Shown here in pieces: positions 1 through 12,899 of a DNA stretch of 64,000 bases; position 1 is the stretch's first letter; each line of letters begins with the position of its first letter. Position numbers and translations under genes: made by a program. Below the pieces are notes generated by a model, which saw only the letters and a list, made by a program, of their open reading frames with translations, made no database searches and was not told the DNA's origin. Origin of the DNA: Platerodrilus igneus (taxonomy: Eukaryota; Arthropoda; Insecta; Coleoptera; Lycidae); contig JARFIW010001369.1 in the NCBI GenBank assembly GCA_036346225.1, forward strand, positions 3,662,001-3,726,000, given 5' to 3'.

Positions 1-120
1 AGCAAATTGATGTTTACTTTGTATTAAACGTGTACTGTTTAGTAAAGTAGCTGTTGGAAAAATGTCAAGACAAACTGTCAAGTTAATTGTAATTTACGGT
101 AATAAATTGTACGGTTAAAA

Positions 121-1186
121 ATGGTACATTTAAGTGAGAAAGATCGAATTGAAATATTAATGATGATTGGTTTTGGCGATCGTGTTAGAACCAGGGAAGA
201 AGTTTGTCATATTTTTAATGATTTGCATCCTGAAAGAAATCCTATATCACGTTCAACAGTTACTAAAACATCACAACGTTTTAATGCAACAGGGATGGTC
301 AAAAATTTGCCAAAAACTGGAAGACCACAGACCGCAACGAACGAAGCTATTAGACAAAACATTGCTATTGAATTAAAGGAATCACCTCAAACTTCTACCA
401 CAGATTTGGCACTAAACCACGGTGTAAGTCGACTTTCTGTAGGGAAGATATTAAAAAGTGAAAAATATAATCCGTATAAAATACAATTAGTTCAAGAATT
501 GTCTGATGATGATTTTGACCGACGGCTGAAGTTTTGCGAACGAATGATGGACATCTGTAATGTCGACAAGCATTTTGCAAATAATGTAGTGTTTTCGGAT
601 GAGGTATTTTTTTGTTTAAATGGAACAGTTAATCGCCATAACTCAAGGTATTGGTCAAATGAGAATCCTCATTGGATTTATGAAGCCCATACCCAACATC
701 CACAAAAGTTGAATGTTTGGATGGGAATTGTGAAAAATAGGCTTATAGGCCCATTTTTTATAGACGGAAACTTGAATGGTGACAAGTATTTAGATTTACT
801 AAATAACCAAATTATTCCTGCACTCCATCAAAATGGGCACGACAAAATGTTTGGTTTCAACAGATGGAGCGCCTCCTCACTATGATAGATGGGTTTTGAA
901 TTTTTTAGATGCAAATTTTCCAAATCGATGGATTGGACGTAGAGGATTTGCAGAGTGGCCTGCTCGTTCTCCAGACCTCAGTCCGTTAGATTTTTTTCTT
1001 TGGGGTTACCTGAAATCACATGTTTACGTTAGACGACCGACATCCCTGCAGGAATTGAAACAAAGAATCATCGATGAATGTGAACTCATCCATGGAAAAG
1101 TCTTGGAAAGAGTAATTCAGGAATTTATTAATAGACTTGCATATTGTCAGGAAGTAAACGGCGAACATTTTGAACATTTAAAATGA
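121..1186 (+). pseudogene. DD41D mariner-type transposase, frameshifted
   Basis: This encodes a Tc1/mariner-superfamily transposase, which cuts and re-inserts its own element at TA sites. The N-terminal half (about 250 residues from the ATG at 121) has a winged-helix DNA-binding region of the DUF4817 type, then a second helix-turn-helix region. The first catalytic Asp is in VVFSDEVFF. The C-terminal part is in another frame from about 833 and carries DGAPPHYDRW and the third acidic residue in SPDLSPLDFF. I count 41 residues between the second and third Asp (DD41D, as in rosa-like mariners). A net one-base shift at about 850-865, where WFQQDG would be expected, breaks the frame, so the copy is dead as written. 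The C-terminal end EHFEHLK looks natural. Terminal inverted repeats were not found; the 5' end may lie before the window. Confidence 0.85.
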
Positions 1187-1361
1187 TTTTGTTCAAATTA
1201 AATTAAATATTATTCTCATTCTCGTTAATCTTATAAATAAAATTTATTATTGAGTAAATGTAAAGTGCTCTAGTATCTTGTTTTTACAGATTATTTCCAT
1301 TAACCCTAGTATGTATGAATTCGAAATAACAAGATCTATCAAAAATCTATGCAAAAATATA

Positions 1362-1494
1362 CAGGGTATCCCATTTAAATAAAAAAAAATTGAGGGCATT
1401 TCCAACCAAACCGGAAGTACATTATTAACAAAAAAAATATCGTCCTTTTCGTTTTAAAGATATTCACTTGGTTCCATACTTTATCCCAACCCTG
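1362..1494. mobile_element. Short CAGGGT-ended TIR element or terminal fragment
   Basis: A 133-bp segment starts CAGGGTATCCCA and ends with the inverse motif ATCCCAACCCTG. TA flanks both sides (1360-1361 and 1495-1496). Tc1/mariner-type MITEs look like this. It could instead be the 3' terminal part of the transposon that carried the preceding transposase. Only the outermost 6-12 bases match well. Confidence 0.45.
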
Positions 1495-1500
1495 TATACA

Positions 1501-2911
1501 GTGGTGGAATTGTCAATAGGAGATTAATCATTTTGTCAAGTTTAAATAATTTATATCATGACATTTTAAAAATATTTTTAGAAAACGGACTTAAAAGCGC
1601 CAACTTCAAAGAGTTCAGCTCCCTTTTGAATTAAGGCAATTTGGGTTAAATCGACATAAAATCATGTGTCGTATGTGTGGTTTCCGTTTGGCAGGAGAGT
1701 TTCTAAACACCCTCTATATACAAATAGATTCTCACAAAACCAAATTTGATTTACGTTTTAGTAAAAAACATAAAAATGAGTTGTGGCAAAGTGAAAATCA
1801 CAAATTTTCAATATGTACCATCTTCAGTTTTACAGGTTCAGCCGACGTAACAATTTATATATAATCGTATGTGTCTTTGGTATTTAAATGGTAGGTATTT
1901 CCATTCTAATAGAATTAAATCCCTTTCAGAGACCTACATCCGTAAAATATACACCTACTTCGTTCGCGTAGGTATATAGACATCAATAAAATTTTATGAG
2001 AACAAACAATTTTATTGTTCAATAAAGGTAAAGAAAAGAATCTCCTGAATAAAAGAATAATATTTAAGCCATGTCGGTAATATTTTTTTCTCATACAATA
2101 AGAGAAATAGTTCTGTATAAGCATTAACTAGAAGAAAAATGCTATTAATCACAAAAAGATATGTTTCATATGACTTCATAAAAACATCTTTCATCTGAAA
2201 TATGACAAAAATTGATATAGCAACTCGCCCAACGGTGTTTCATAACGCTACAAAACATTCTGATGAGTTTTATTTTGATGGCATAATAACGTCCGCAAAT
2301 TCCTTTCTAATGGACAGTCAAAATGTTTCCGGAATTTTGTATAATTAATTTATTTAGTTACATGCAGTTTGACAGCAGTGTAGCCGAATGTAAGAGAGTG
2401 TGGTGATTAGATGGTGTGATATTGAAGTTCTAGCAAAGGGCGAACATCAAATTCATGTGCAGATTAGGTTAATCTGTGTCAGAGAGTTTGTTAGCCTTAC
2501 AAACAGTTTATGGTAACGATTCTTTAAAGAACACGGGCCTTTCACGAGTGGTTCTTAAGATTTCGGGGTGGACATGAATCGCCAAAAGACGAGAGCCGCA
2601 GTGGGAGACCTTCAACCTCGTAGTAATTTGTTATTATATTGAATAAAAGCCAACATTTGCATAATAACGGCGTATCAAAACAAATTTTGTTAAGAAGGCA
2701 ACATTCGAAGCATTTTAATACTTAATATGATAGAAATTCACCTCTAGAAAACCAAGTCGATTTTCTATTAATCAGAGTGCTTAACGAATGAAATTTTTTT
2801 TAATGAACTGTACGATTCCTATTGGTGTGGAATACGTGCTACTTCGCTGGTTTTAATACTTTAGAATGAAATTTCTTGAACAATATATTTGTTTATAATG
2901 GAATCAAACGT
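1501..2911. other. No gene recognised, AT-rich
   Basis: About 1.4 kb of AT-rich sequence with short, unconvincing open frames on both strands. At about 2395-2620 there is a slightly GC-richer patch whose broken frames loosely recall decayed transposase, too weak to call. Confidence 0.5.
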
Positions 2912-3000
2912 TACACACACGCACGCATGAGCGCGCACGCTCACGACACACGCACGCATGTGCGCACACACACACACGCATTCACGCACACAAGCGCGAG
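2912..3000. repeat. CA/CG-rich microsatellite
   Basis: Interrupted ACAC, GCAC and GCGC dinucleotide tracts. Apparent His/Thr-rich open frames across it are artefacts of the repeat. Confidence 0.8.
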
Positions 3001-3899
3001 ACGTCGAAAAGTGCGGACATGTTTTCGATGCTCGTTACTCGTGGATTCGATTGTTACTAAGTATTCATTATTATTATTATTGTTGTGTAATTAGTTGCGT
3101 TCAAAACGTAAGTTGCGTTAAAAACTGTTTATTTTGAGAAAAACGTTCAATTTGTAACGAATATTTCATTTCACTACTATATAATTTAGTTCAATTCAAA
3201 TAGATCTATATTAGCTTTGACACGCTGCACAAGCTGCGCGATATACCTAATCATTTGTTATCCCATATTTAGATTATCACTTCCTAATGTTTCTTATCCA
3301 AAATTATTAATTTTTCCTTTCAACGGAGAATTTACAAGTCGAAGCTTCTGTACACAGGGGTTTGGAATGTGATGCTAGTACATCTGTCTATGAAACAAGC
3401 GTACTCAACGAAAATTCCTATCAACTATAAGAAAGTCAATGATCCGATTGTCGTACATTCCGATAGATAAATTCGCATTTTATGAAGAACTTGAGGGCGA
3501 AAGTCAGAAGGACGATTAACAGCTTTACGAAATTTTTTCGTTGTATTTTATTCAGAACTTCAACGAGTTTATCAACATCCGTAAAGGTTTAGTTGGAAGT
3601 GTTTGTTTTTGGTTGCTTTTCTTTCTTCTTCAAAAGTTTGAAGAAAGGAACGATTCCACTAAATTAATTAAATTAATTTGCAACAACCGGCAACAGATTA
3701 GGCCAATACAGCAATGAAATGTGTTGGCTGAGTACTCAACCAATCATAGAAACGCATAGGTTATTAAAAAAATTAAGAGATTACGCTACTAAGTTATTTA
3801 TTTACCAAAAATTACATTTTGGGATAGTTCCAGTCAGACCTCGAGAGAGTAAACATCGCGAGAAAAAGTCTAGAATCTACATATAGCGAGAAACTTCAG
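3001..3899. other. No gene recognised
   Basis: AT-rich sequence with no protein resemblance or repeat that I could see. It leads into the 5' side of a LINE relic whose exact 5' end is not marked by a visible target duplication. Confidence 0.5.
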
Positions 3900-3983
3900 T
3901 TTATTTCTACAGTTTTCTACGAAGACACTCAGGTGAGCTGAACTTCTAGCTGCTGAAGAGGCGTAGAACACGCGCCTCGGCAC

Positions 3984-5526
3984 TTGGTGTACATCATCGT
4001 CATTAACCGCTCTTTTCAGAGCGAACCAATGCCAGCAAAGGATTTCCTGAAGACGGGCATCCGTGACAATCACCGACGACACTTCCGACATTTTGAGAAC
4101 GCGTCTACACGCAGACGACGAGACGACCGATCATCTTCGGAAACCGAAAACAAGAAGAAGCAGAAATCAGACACACATAAAACAAGAATGGAACCGAAGA
4201 CATCCACCGCAACTACCACACCAGGCTCCGACAACATCACGGCTACGATCACCGCAGACAAGGACAAACCATCGACTAGCACATGCTACGCCAACGCCAC
4301 TGCCACCATTTCTACCATGGACACTTTAGATACAAAAAAACGCTCAGAGTCTCAGCCACGGGCAAGTAGTAACCGCATCCCTATTTTTATCGAGAAGTTC
4401 CCTAACTTCATTCAGCACCCCAGTGAGATAAACAGTCATTTACAGAACAAAGTTGACATCCGGGCTCTGGACAAGGAGCAAGAATAATACCCACCAACAG
4501 TACGCAATAAAGATACCTACAGGACTATTTAAAGAAGTACAACAACGAGTACTACACATACACCATCAGATCCGAACGCCAACTCAAAATAGTCATCAAG
4601 GGCTTAGCCGCCAACATCACGACAGAAGATATCAAGACCGAAACTCACCGACATGGGGTACACATTAATTACGTGACTATGCTACACAATAAAGAACGAG
4701 AATACTGCAACACCGTACTCGTATCTTTGGAGCTTTCACGATGCTTTTCGTGCCAACAATTTGGACATTCAAGCTTAAATTGCGGATACAAACCTCGCTG
4801 TGTAAAATGCGCCAAGCAGTACCTAGCAGCAGAATACCAGAAAAGCAGGGAGTTACCACCTATATGCACCAATCGCAGTGGCCCACATCCGACTAACTAC
4901 CGAAATTGCCCTGCATACCACGAACAACTGCGCAAGAGATACACCTTACATATGGTATTCCAATGCTCCACCCGAAAGTACTACATTGGCCAGAAAGCGA
5001 GTTTTTTTTGCCTGGAAAATTTGGAATTTTGCCGAATCCTTGCTGTTCCAAGCAAGGTAGGGATGTTTAACATGCATGACAATATTCACACACGGGACAT
5101 CCATTTTTGTGAAAAATAATCGCCTAACATTTTTCAAGCGGACTGTGTCGGGATTCGAACCCGGGACCTTGGGCGTAGTAGTCACAAGCATACCAACTAC
5201 GCCACGGAGCCGCCTGCAAGAGATACACCACCGCTACTCAGCAACGACGCAACCAACCAACAGCACAAGAAACCGACGACGAAGAATTTACTAACAAGCA
5301 GAAATAGACGATACAGAACTCGACCGACCGCCCCAATAATTACTCCAAAGACCATCGCCAAAGACGACACAAGTACCACTGACAACAAAGAACAATCTAG
5401 CTCCAAAAAAGAACCACGCAGAAAAGCTAAACAAATCAAAAGAAAGAGCCGACGTGAAAAGAAGAAAGCCATCAACCACCACCGACAGAAAGTCACCAAC
5501 GAATACAACAAGAAGCAACAGAGATG
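3984..5526 (+). pseudogene. LINE ORF1: gag-like zinc-knuckle protein, broken
   Basis: A gag-like nucleic-acid-binding protein of the kind encoded by Jockey-type LINEs, which packages element RNA. The first about 165 residues (3984-4487) are polar and rich in Thr, Arg and Lys. After a frameshift a PRE_C2HC-type region follows (RSERQLKIVIKGL, about 4560-4680). Cys-rich knuckles come next: CFSCQQFGHSSLNC, then CVKCAKQY, then a third cysteine set ending in YRNCPAYH near 4920. The frame is then split by a SINE at 4946-5215. A basic, Lys/Arg-rich tail resumes to about 5526. It has at least one frameshift besides the SINE. Confidence 0.78.
4946..5215 (-). mobile_element. tRNA-derived SINE, copy 1
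   Basis: Read on the minus strand, it starts AGGCGGCTCCGTGGCGTAG, with an A-box-like TGGCGTAGTTGG and a B-box-like GGTTCGAATCC, the two internal RNA polymerase III promoter parts of a tRNA. The body follows, then a 3' hairpin whose stem is CCAATG...CATTGG. A 14-bp target duplication GCAAGAGATACACC lies at 4932-4945 and 5216-5229, so both ends are firm. It interrupts ORF1 of the Jockey-like LINE and is therefore younger. Confidence 0.93.
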
Positions 5527-5732
5527 AGCAGCGAAGTAACAGAACAACTAAAACACCTCCCACACAACCACAGGCCCCCATCATCGTCACCCCGACGATG
5601 ACACTACTTTTTAACAAAATACTGCAATAGGCGCATTGCCTCATAAGTGCATGTATGGCTGGAACATTCGAAACTGCCTTACTATGGGCGGCAATATGCT
5701 GAAAACCTATAATGGACAATAGACCAACACCA

Positions 5733-8250
5733 AGACACTTAGCACTTCTCTCCTAGAACTGAAACACTTCCTGCAGCATCACAACATGGACGTCGCAATA
5801 ATTGGGGAAACACGATTACCTGCACACAAACAACTCAGCCTGGAAAATAACAACATTTACAGGAAAGAACGCAACCTAAAACAAGGACAACCAGCTCACG
5901 GAGGAGTTGCCATACTGATACACAACCGACTACTTCACGAACAACTCTAATTACACTCGACTACTTTAGACAGAGTGGGTGTCAGGTTCAAAGTCAACGG
6001 GCAATTCTTTAAAGCAGTAGCTGCTACAGAAGTCCAACCAGCACGGAAATACGCCCTGAAGATATCGACGACCTGCTACAGGAATATACACCGACAATAA
6101 TCTCTGGAGAGTTAAATGCCAAACACGAAGCCTGGGGAGCAATAATTACCAACAAGAGCGGCCGCATCCTCTACACACACTCTCTCGGCATCTCTCTCTT
6201 CGACATCGTAACACTGAACGCACTGACAATAATCTCACCGGACAGAACACAAAAAGCAGACACCCTCGACATCTCAATCATAAAGATCATACCGTACCTG
6301 CTGGAGATAGAAGTTCTTCAAGACCTCAGTTCGGATCATCTACCAATCATCACCGAAATACAGATACAACCACACACGACACACAGGCGCACCAGGATAA
6401 GACATAATTGGCGAAAGTTGAACGAGGCTCTCCAAAGGAAAATCACTAACGGAAACCCAGACATAAACAGCACACAAGATATTGACGAGTCACTACAGTA
6501 TCTCACGAAGAACATCCAAGAATCGATGCAACGGTGTTCCGTAGAGACTGCTACCCGAAACAAAAGACCTGACATCCCACGATACATAAAAGAGGCCATC
6601 AACGAGAAGGAACCCCTCGTCATAAAGTGAACGAACACACGAGATCCCGAAAGCAACGCGCAATCAAGATTATGCTGGATGAACATTACGACGAATCCCG
6701 GACCAACCACGTCAACTACACAATACAAACAAAAGGAAACCTGTACAGACTAAACCATCGACTTATGACACGGAAGAACCCTGGCCCCGCACCGCTACAA
6801 AAGAAAACGGAATGCTGTACAGCGCCCAAGAGCGAGCAGCCAAATTCGCCGAAGTTCCCCAAAATACGTTTTCAGAAAATCCAACAACAGACAATATATT
6901 CACTAGCTTCATAAACACAAGAGTAGATCAAATACTAAAAGCACCTGCAGAGAACGACATCCTACAAATCACTCCACAAGAAATAAAACAAGCTATCACC
7001 AGACAAAGTAACAGGAAAGCTCCAGAAAAAAATGGAATCACGCACATGGCGCTAAAACACATAACAAAAAAGACACTGGCGTTCATCACAAAAATCTTCA
7101 ACAGCATGATCAACCAGACTTATGGAAAACGGCAATAGTGGTAATGATTCCGAAGACAAGGAAAAAGATGGACGCCGAAAACTACAGACTAATCTCTTTA
7201 CTGAGGACGATATCCAAAATCTTCGAACGATTACTACTGACAAGGCTGAAACCACTGCTGAAAGACCGACGAGAACAATACGGATTCAAGCAATAGCACT
7301 CCACCACAAAACAAGCCATCCGGGTAATAAACAACATAGCCACCAACTACAACCAAGGACTAACCACAGTCGCCATCGCACTCGATATAAAAAACGCCTT
7401 TGACAAGGTATGGATCAACGGACTGCTGATTAAGCTTGCCACTATTCACAATCTTCCGACGTCTTACATCCAATTGTTACGAAGTTACCTGACCAACAGG
7501 AAGATAAAGGTGAAAGTAGAAGACATCCTGTCACCAGAAACTCCGGTCACAGCCGGCGTACCACAAGGAGGCTGCCTATCACCAACGCTATTCAATGCAT
7601 ACATCCAAGACCGACCATGCCACCAAAGACTCTTTTGAGCCATGTACGCTGACGACACCCTGCTGCTGACAACAGGACGAAACGCTAAGGAAACAACAAC
7701 AAGAATGCAAAAACAACTCGACACACTACCGGATTGGTTCCAACAGCGGAAAATCAAATTATACGTTCAGAAGGCTGAAGCCATACTACTCTCCAGATGC
7801 AAGAAAAAGCAAAAACCGCCAACGCTAGAAAACCAAGAGCTAGTTTGGAGCCAATCAATAACATATTTAGGGGTGCACATCGACAAGCAATTAACATTCA
7901 ACAATCACGTTACTGAAACAACAAACAAAGCCCGAAGAGCACTTCATCCACGGAATACTAGTCCACAAAAATAGACTACCAATAGACATCAGACTCCAGA
8001 CTTATAAGATATACTTACGAGCCATACAGAGTTACGCATCGGTGGCATGGTACACCTACATTTCAAAACAAACAAAACCAACTTGAAGCCTTCCAAAACA
8101 AAACCGTTAGCACCATCACCGGAGCATCGTGGTTCGTTAGAAATGGAATCCTAAGGCAGGACCTTAGATTACAAACGCTAGAAAAGCTCTTCAAGACGCT
8201 GGTGTCAAATATATACGAGAAAATCGACAACTCAGAAATCGAACACATTC
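5733..8250 (+). pseudogene. LINE ORF2: endonuclease and reverse transcriptase, broken
   Basis: This polyprotein would nick the target and copy element RNA by target-primed reverse transcription. An APE-type endonuclease region is readable from about 5745 (VAIIGETRLP, then SGELNAKHEAWG near 6110, then SSDHLPIITE near 6335). The reverse transcriptase region starts with RKAPEKNGI (about 7015) and continues with IPKTRKKMDAENYRLISLL, VAIALDIKNAFDKVW, AGVPQGGCLSPTLFN and the catalytic MYADDTLLL (7642). ITYLGVHIDKQLTFNNH follows. Frames switch repeatedly (for example near 6630, 7120, 7400 and 7640) and stops occur, so it is inactive. Family assignment to Jockey is from motif style only. Confidence 0.85.
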
Positions 8251-8450
8251 AACACATCGCACCCCCGCTGGACGGAAACCCACACAAACACTAGAAAACA
8301 CCCAGAAACATAATAGATGGCTGAGCCGTAAAGACATACACCAAAGCACACAAATCCTCCCGCCAGCTAAACTGGTGCGAGGAAAAGATTTCACACCCTC
8401 TGCGAGCAGAAAATCAATGACTTATAAAGCAGTAAAATCAGTTAGCAACG

Positions 8451-9726
8451 AGACAGCTAAAATCAATTGATTAATGCTGTAATAGGAATTTGGACTAAAG
8501 AGGTCCATGATTGACTAAGCTGAGATTTTGGGATACGTTCCTTTCTTTAAATTACTGATTCAATTGTAATTGTCTCCAGACGTTAGGATTTTGCAAAATT
8601 TAAAAATAAAATAAATTATTTAAATAATCGGCACACACGCATGCATTGTTGAATTATTCTATTATATTTGCATATGTAGATAGATAGGCAATCTCCGTTT
8701 TAAAATTTAAACTCGAAGAAGGTACGACACTGCTGCAAATTAGCTATACAATAGACAGTTATATCGTTCGATATGTGACGATATCTCTCTCCACACCTGA
8801 ACATTCCATTAACATTAACTCTGACGATAAAACTATCTTTCAACGAACTTAATTTTGGTTTACAAATTAAATAAGTGATATTTGAGTGTCTCAGCATGAA
8901 GTAAATACATTTTCCAGTAGAAAGTTTCAAAGTTTTCACTTCACACGACACTTGATTTAGTAAAAAAAAAGCTACCGATTAAATTATGCAAATCCTCATC
9001 AACTTCGTAAACGAATCTCATTATTTTATAACTGACAACCACTTTTAAATTTAAACCTGTTTAAATTTTAACAAAGCCTTTAAAATATGGTTTTCTATAC
9101 TACATCATAATTTTAAAAATTTAGATGTTGGCAATCTCAAGCTGTAATTACAATAAGAAGTCTTTTTTTGTTTTGTAATTATTTTGTAGTATTGTACATA
9201 CATGTATAATTTTAAAGAGCGTTTAATTCTGTTTGTGCATAAAAGAATGTGATTGTGTTATGTACGTTTCGCATTTATGGGTTAAGTAGATTAAACGCTT
9301 GGACACCGCATATGGTTGTAAACAGTAAAGGCGTAGTAATTAGAGACATTTTCTTGCAGTGGGTTCATAAACGTATTCAAAATAGGTTTACTTATTCTCT
9401 CATCTATTGTAATTTGTGCGTTTCACGCAAACAAACAGTATGTTTTTGCAAAACCAGCTGTCTAATTATGGTTAAAATCATAAACGCCGGTTATACACGT
9501 AGAAAATGCCTGACGATATAATTAGTTTCCGATTTACTATACCGTGTGTCCCAACTTCGATGCTTAACATTGGTGTCACGGTTATAAGACATATAGTTTG
9601 TTACAGCTTGGTGCCGGTAGTTGTGGGCGGCGCATGAATTCTTAGGCAGTGTGTGAGTTTTAGATCTTTTACTAACTTTATGTGTTTACAAAACAATACA
9701 TATTTACAGGTTAAATGTCATAAAAT

Positions 9727-9728
<2 letters not shown>
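8451..9728. other. No gene recognised
   Basis: AT-rich sequence. Open frames of 80-90 codons at 8700-8951 (-) and 9249-9521 (+) have no recognisable motif and no supporting context. Confidence 0.5.

Positions 9729-9767
<39 letters not shown>
9729..9767. repeat. (TA)n microsatellite
   Basis: An uninterrupted alternating TA tract of about 39 bp. Confidence 0.95.
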
Positions 9768-9768
<1 letters not shown>

Positions 9769-11400
9769 CTGTGATACCCTGTATTATTGTCGAGCCTCGC
9801 GAATTGGGCGCCAAAGAATGCTGTGATACCACCAAAATCCGGGTACTCCGCTTTTCGAATCGAGCCCCTACGAATTGGATGTAAAGAATGCTGTGATTCC
9901 TACAAAAAGCTATTCATTACCTTAACTGTGTTGGTCCATTGACTTTCTTCTGTTAATCGCCTCGGCTGCTCCTCTAGATAGCTTTCATCCTCATACATAA
10001 AAAAACAAACACATTCCTACCACAAACATCAACGTCAACTCTATTTACATCAATATTCACAATACATTAAAATTTCAAAATTAATATTCAGCATAAATTT
10101 TAATATCGGAAAATTTCAAAATTAAATTTATTATCATTTTAATGTGCATCCAGAATTAAAGTCCTTGTAGGATGCCTACTAATTACTATAACAATATATG
10201 CAGAGTACAAAGGAGCATCTACCACCCTTTACGTTAATTAACCAGGTTCGTCTAATTGAGCTCAAAGACATACCCATATTTTTATCATAATCCAGAACAT
10301 CAATACTAAATACCCCTTTCTACTTAAACAAGCAAATTTCACCTTAAAATTAAAATATTATTGTTAGTACAATTTCACTACTGTCCATTTTAAATAAACA
10401 AATTAGAAAGTTATTCAACACACACCAACATCTCAAAGTTCAAACAAAATAGTATAATTTACCTGAAGGTTACTTGCACTCGTAGCTTCAATGTACATCG
10501 TCCCTTTGTTAATCACACCATTCCAACTGGGTTATATTTACGGCTTCTGATTCTCAACGCTTTAAAATTTTTCTCCATCACCATTCATCTAAAGTTGTTT
10601 CAGGGCTTTTCCGGAACTCCTCTGTGTATATCTGACCCTTGTTTCGTGGATCCAGACACGTTTATGCACCATTTAAGTATTAATACCCCGAAAATAACAA
10701 AGAAATTCATACTTCTTTCACCAAGATACGCCAAAACTGCCTACTTTTGTGTATTTATTTGTCATAGTAAATTTTACCAATTGGTACAGTGATACTAAAC
10801 TTTATTACCTTGTATCTTCTTTTCTAAGTGCACTAACGTACATTCATTGTAGCACGTAAAGAACAAGCTGTTTTAAATCACATAATATTCGAGCAAACTG
10901 TTTAAATTATTTAATATTAAAACCGGAAAACTAAAAAGCACTGTATAACGCGTTCAATCAAATCGAAGATCTCAGAGAGCTTTTAACGCATCGAATAGTC
11001 AAAAGTCTAAAAGAGCGAAATTCATATTACCACCGGTATATATAGCGGATAGCCGGCACGTCGCTTTTGTCCTCAAAACAGACAATTCTTAAGAATTTCT
11101 CATGCTATGTTCCCATTCCGTAGCTCGCGCGTCGGTTTTTACGAATTTTGTACTCGCCAGTTGAAAATCTCAGAAATTTCAACACGGCACGCAAAGTCTG
11201 GAAATAACTAATTGACTTTTATACCGAACTGTTATTTTTACCTCTCAAGTTTGCCTTTTACTTTCAACCAATTGCAACCCCATGACGTTGCTCTACTCAC
11301 GCCTTTTACTATATGTGTCTCGGTCTTGCGCATATTATCTGTCTCTATCTAACCTGTTCTTATTGATGCAAATTGATATTCTTTATTATCGATTATTTTA
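9768..11400. other. Possible LTR retroelement debris, minus strand
   Basis: The minus strand has TGGCGCCCAATTCGCGAGG (ending near 9798), which resembles a tRNA primer-binding site following an LTR. The motif AAGAATGCTGTGAT occurs twice about 77 bp apart (near 9815 and 9885). A TATA-like CTATATATACC lies on minus near 11040. No gag or pol coding remains and no matching second LTR was found, so this is a weak call. The rest of the stretch is AT-rich with nothing else visible. Confidence 0.25.
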
Positions 11401-12076
11401 GTCCATGTGGAGTGTGAAATAACCCACCTTTTGCATTTCTCGTAACTATTATGCGACGGTTTCTACAAGATTCTCTGAACCATTAATTATCTGCAAAATT
11501 TTCGCCGAATGAGCTTTTTAAATAAACCCAGGTGTTCAAACATACTATTAATTCTCAGAGCTTTATTTTATTGGGTTTTTACAAGTTTTCATAGATATTA
11601 TATGTTCCTAACGGTTCAATTAACTCCAACTAAAATTGACTTCTATCCTTTCATTTTTAGCGAATACAAGTTAAATATTAATTATTATGTGTACACTTTG
11701 TTTAATACCGGTTACTTAAAATAGGGTTAATTAATATAAATTTTGCACGTAATTTCCATTTGTTTCTTTCCTCGGAATAATTACATTACCCGTAGAGCTT
11801 GTTAATACTGTTTCTTTTGATATAAAGCGTCTTGTACATGATTTTAAATCTCTTATTTTTACTGAAACGAATGAATTTTTATTCTCCACGGTGTTTTAAT
11901 AAAGCGTATTATCTAATAAAATTCCTTATACACGGTGATTAAAATTATTTGATGTGATTATTTAATTTTCTACCCTGGTCTAAATATGAGTAATATATAT
12001 ATACAAGTTAAATCAGTTATGAAATCTATACATATATACAGGTTAATAAGTCTTTGTCAACTCCATTGGGGGCGAC
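11401..12076. other. No gene recognised
   Basis: AT-rich sequence. A 71-codon open frame at 11509-11724 (+) shows no motif and is most likely chance. Confidence 0.5.
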
Positions 12077-12677
12077 TGGTTTTCAGAAGGCGTCGTGGCT
12101 TACTGCAGGCGTCGAGTGTACGAGGCGTCGGCGTCGTGACGCAGCATACCATTCGGTGAGACGTGGACATAAGCAAGCTATGATATAAGCACTGTAGGCT
12201 AAGGTGTGGATGTAGGAGGCGACGGCGTCGTGAGCATCGCACCACTGTGTAGACGTTAACAGACTATAAATTAAGCACTGCTGACTAAATGTGGGTGTAG
12301 AAGACAATAGCGTCATGAGCGGACTTAGGGCAGCGCGCTTGTGTTGCAGAAGCTGACACGCTATAGGGTAGTGTTGTAGGTAGGAGATGGCAGGCTATGA
12401 ACAGCACTGCTATTTGATTCCTCGGGATATGGAAGCACCAAGAGAATGCTTATTGATGAACACGCAATTTTATTTGTAGTCTTTCCTCCCTATGCCTGCA
12501 ACGTGGAAAAAGTCTATTGGTCGTTAACCAATGGGAATGCAGGGTTTAATTTTGGTATGTGCGAAAGTTTATAGGACATTAACCAATGGGAATGCAGGGT
12601 GATTTCCGGTCGGAACTTTCAGGTGTTCCTCGGCATTTGTTCTATTTCCTGCACGTGCACTTTGATATAGAGTAACA
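12077..12677 (-). repeat. LTR-like repeat, copy A
   Basis: About 600 bp sharing most of its length with copy B (15054-15250 joined to 22735-23194). Shared blocks include the GGCGTCGTGGCTTACTGCAG part, GTAGGAGATGGCAGGCTATG, ACACGCAATTTTATTTGTAG and the end CACGTGCA...TTTTGATATAG. Read on minus it runs TGTTAC...AAAACCA, that is TG...CA. It contains an AATAAA signal and is preceded by a purine-rich AGCGGGGGAA, as a 3' LTR would be. It also contains about three diverged repeats of roughly 90 bp (TAAGCACTG units). No open frames of note. The LTR interpretation is inference; repeat identity is seen directly. Confidence 0.5.
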
Positions 12678-12899
12678 TTCCCCCGCTGAAACGTGTTGTG
12701 CGGCTAAGTTGATGCGTGGTGGTGGAGATCTAGAGGGCGCTAGTCGTATTTATTTGGCTTGGATTTTAATATCTCCCTGTTCAAGGAGAACCCAGTAGCT
12801 GTTGGGTCCGGCTCTTCTTTGAATTGCATGACGTCTGGTCCATTTTGTCTCGAACAGACTCGTGGGTGACGAGTGATTTGTGATCGTAACCATATTGCC

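Larger units (their letters stand above)
3900..8450 (+). mobile_element. Jockey-like non-LTR retrotransposon, decayed
   Basis: An ORF1 (nucleic-acid-binding) region is followed by an ORF2 (endonuclease plus reverse transcriptase) region on one strand. Base composition is clearly richer in C and A than the flanks. Many frameshifts and stops show it is an old copy. The 5' boundary near 3900 and the 3' boundary near 8450 are estimated from where this composition and coding similarity fade. No poly(A) or target duplication is clear. A SINE is inserted at 4946-5215. Confidence 0.8.

Noticed and set aside
2395..2620. Possible decayed transposase text
   Set aside because: Matches by eye were too short and no catalytic block could be read.
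5144..5214. tRNA-like head (minus) that could be called a tRNA gene; the same at 13104-13174, 46440-46510 and 56642-56712
   Set aside because: Each is the 5' part of a longer SINE with a shared body, and two copies have target duplications around the whole unit. These are SINE promoters, not functional tRNA genes.
5197..5719. Hydrophobic minus-strand frames of 116 and 142 codons resembling membrane proteins
   Set aside because: Antisense of the Lys/Thr-rich ORF1 tail of the Jockey-like LINE.
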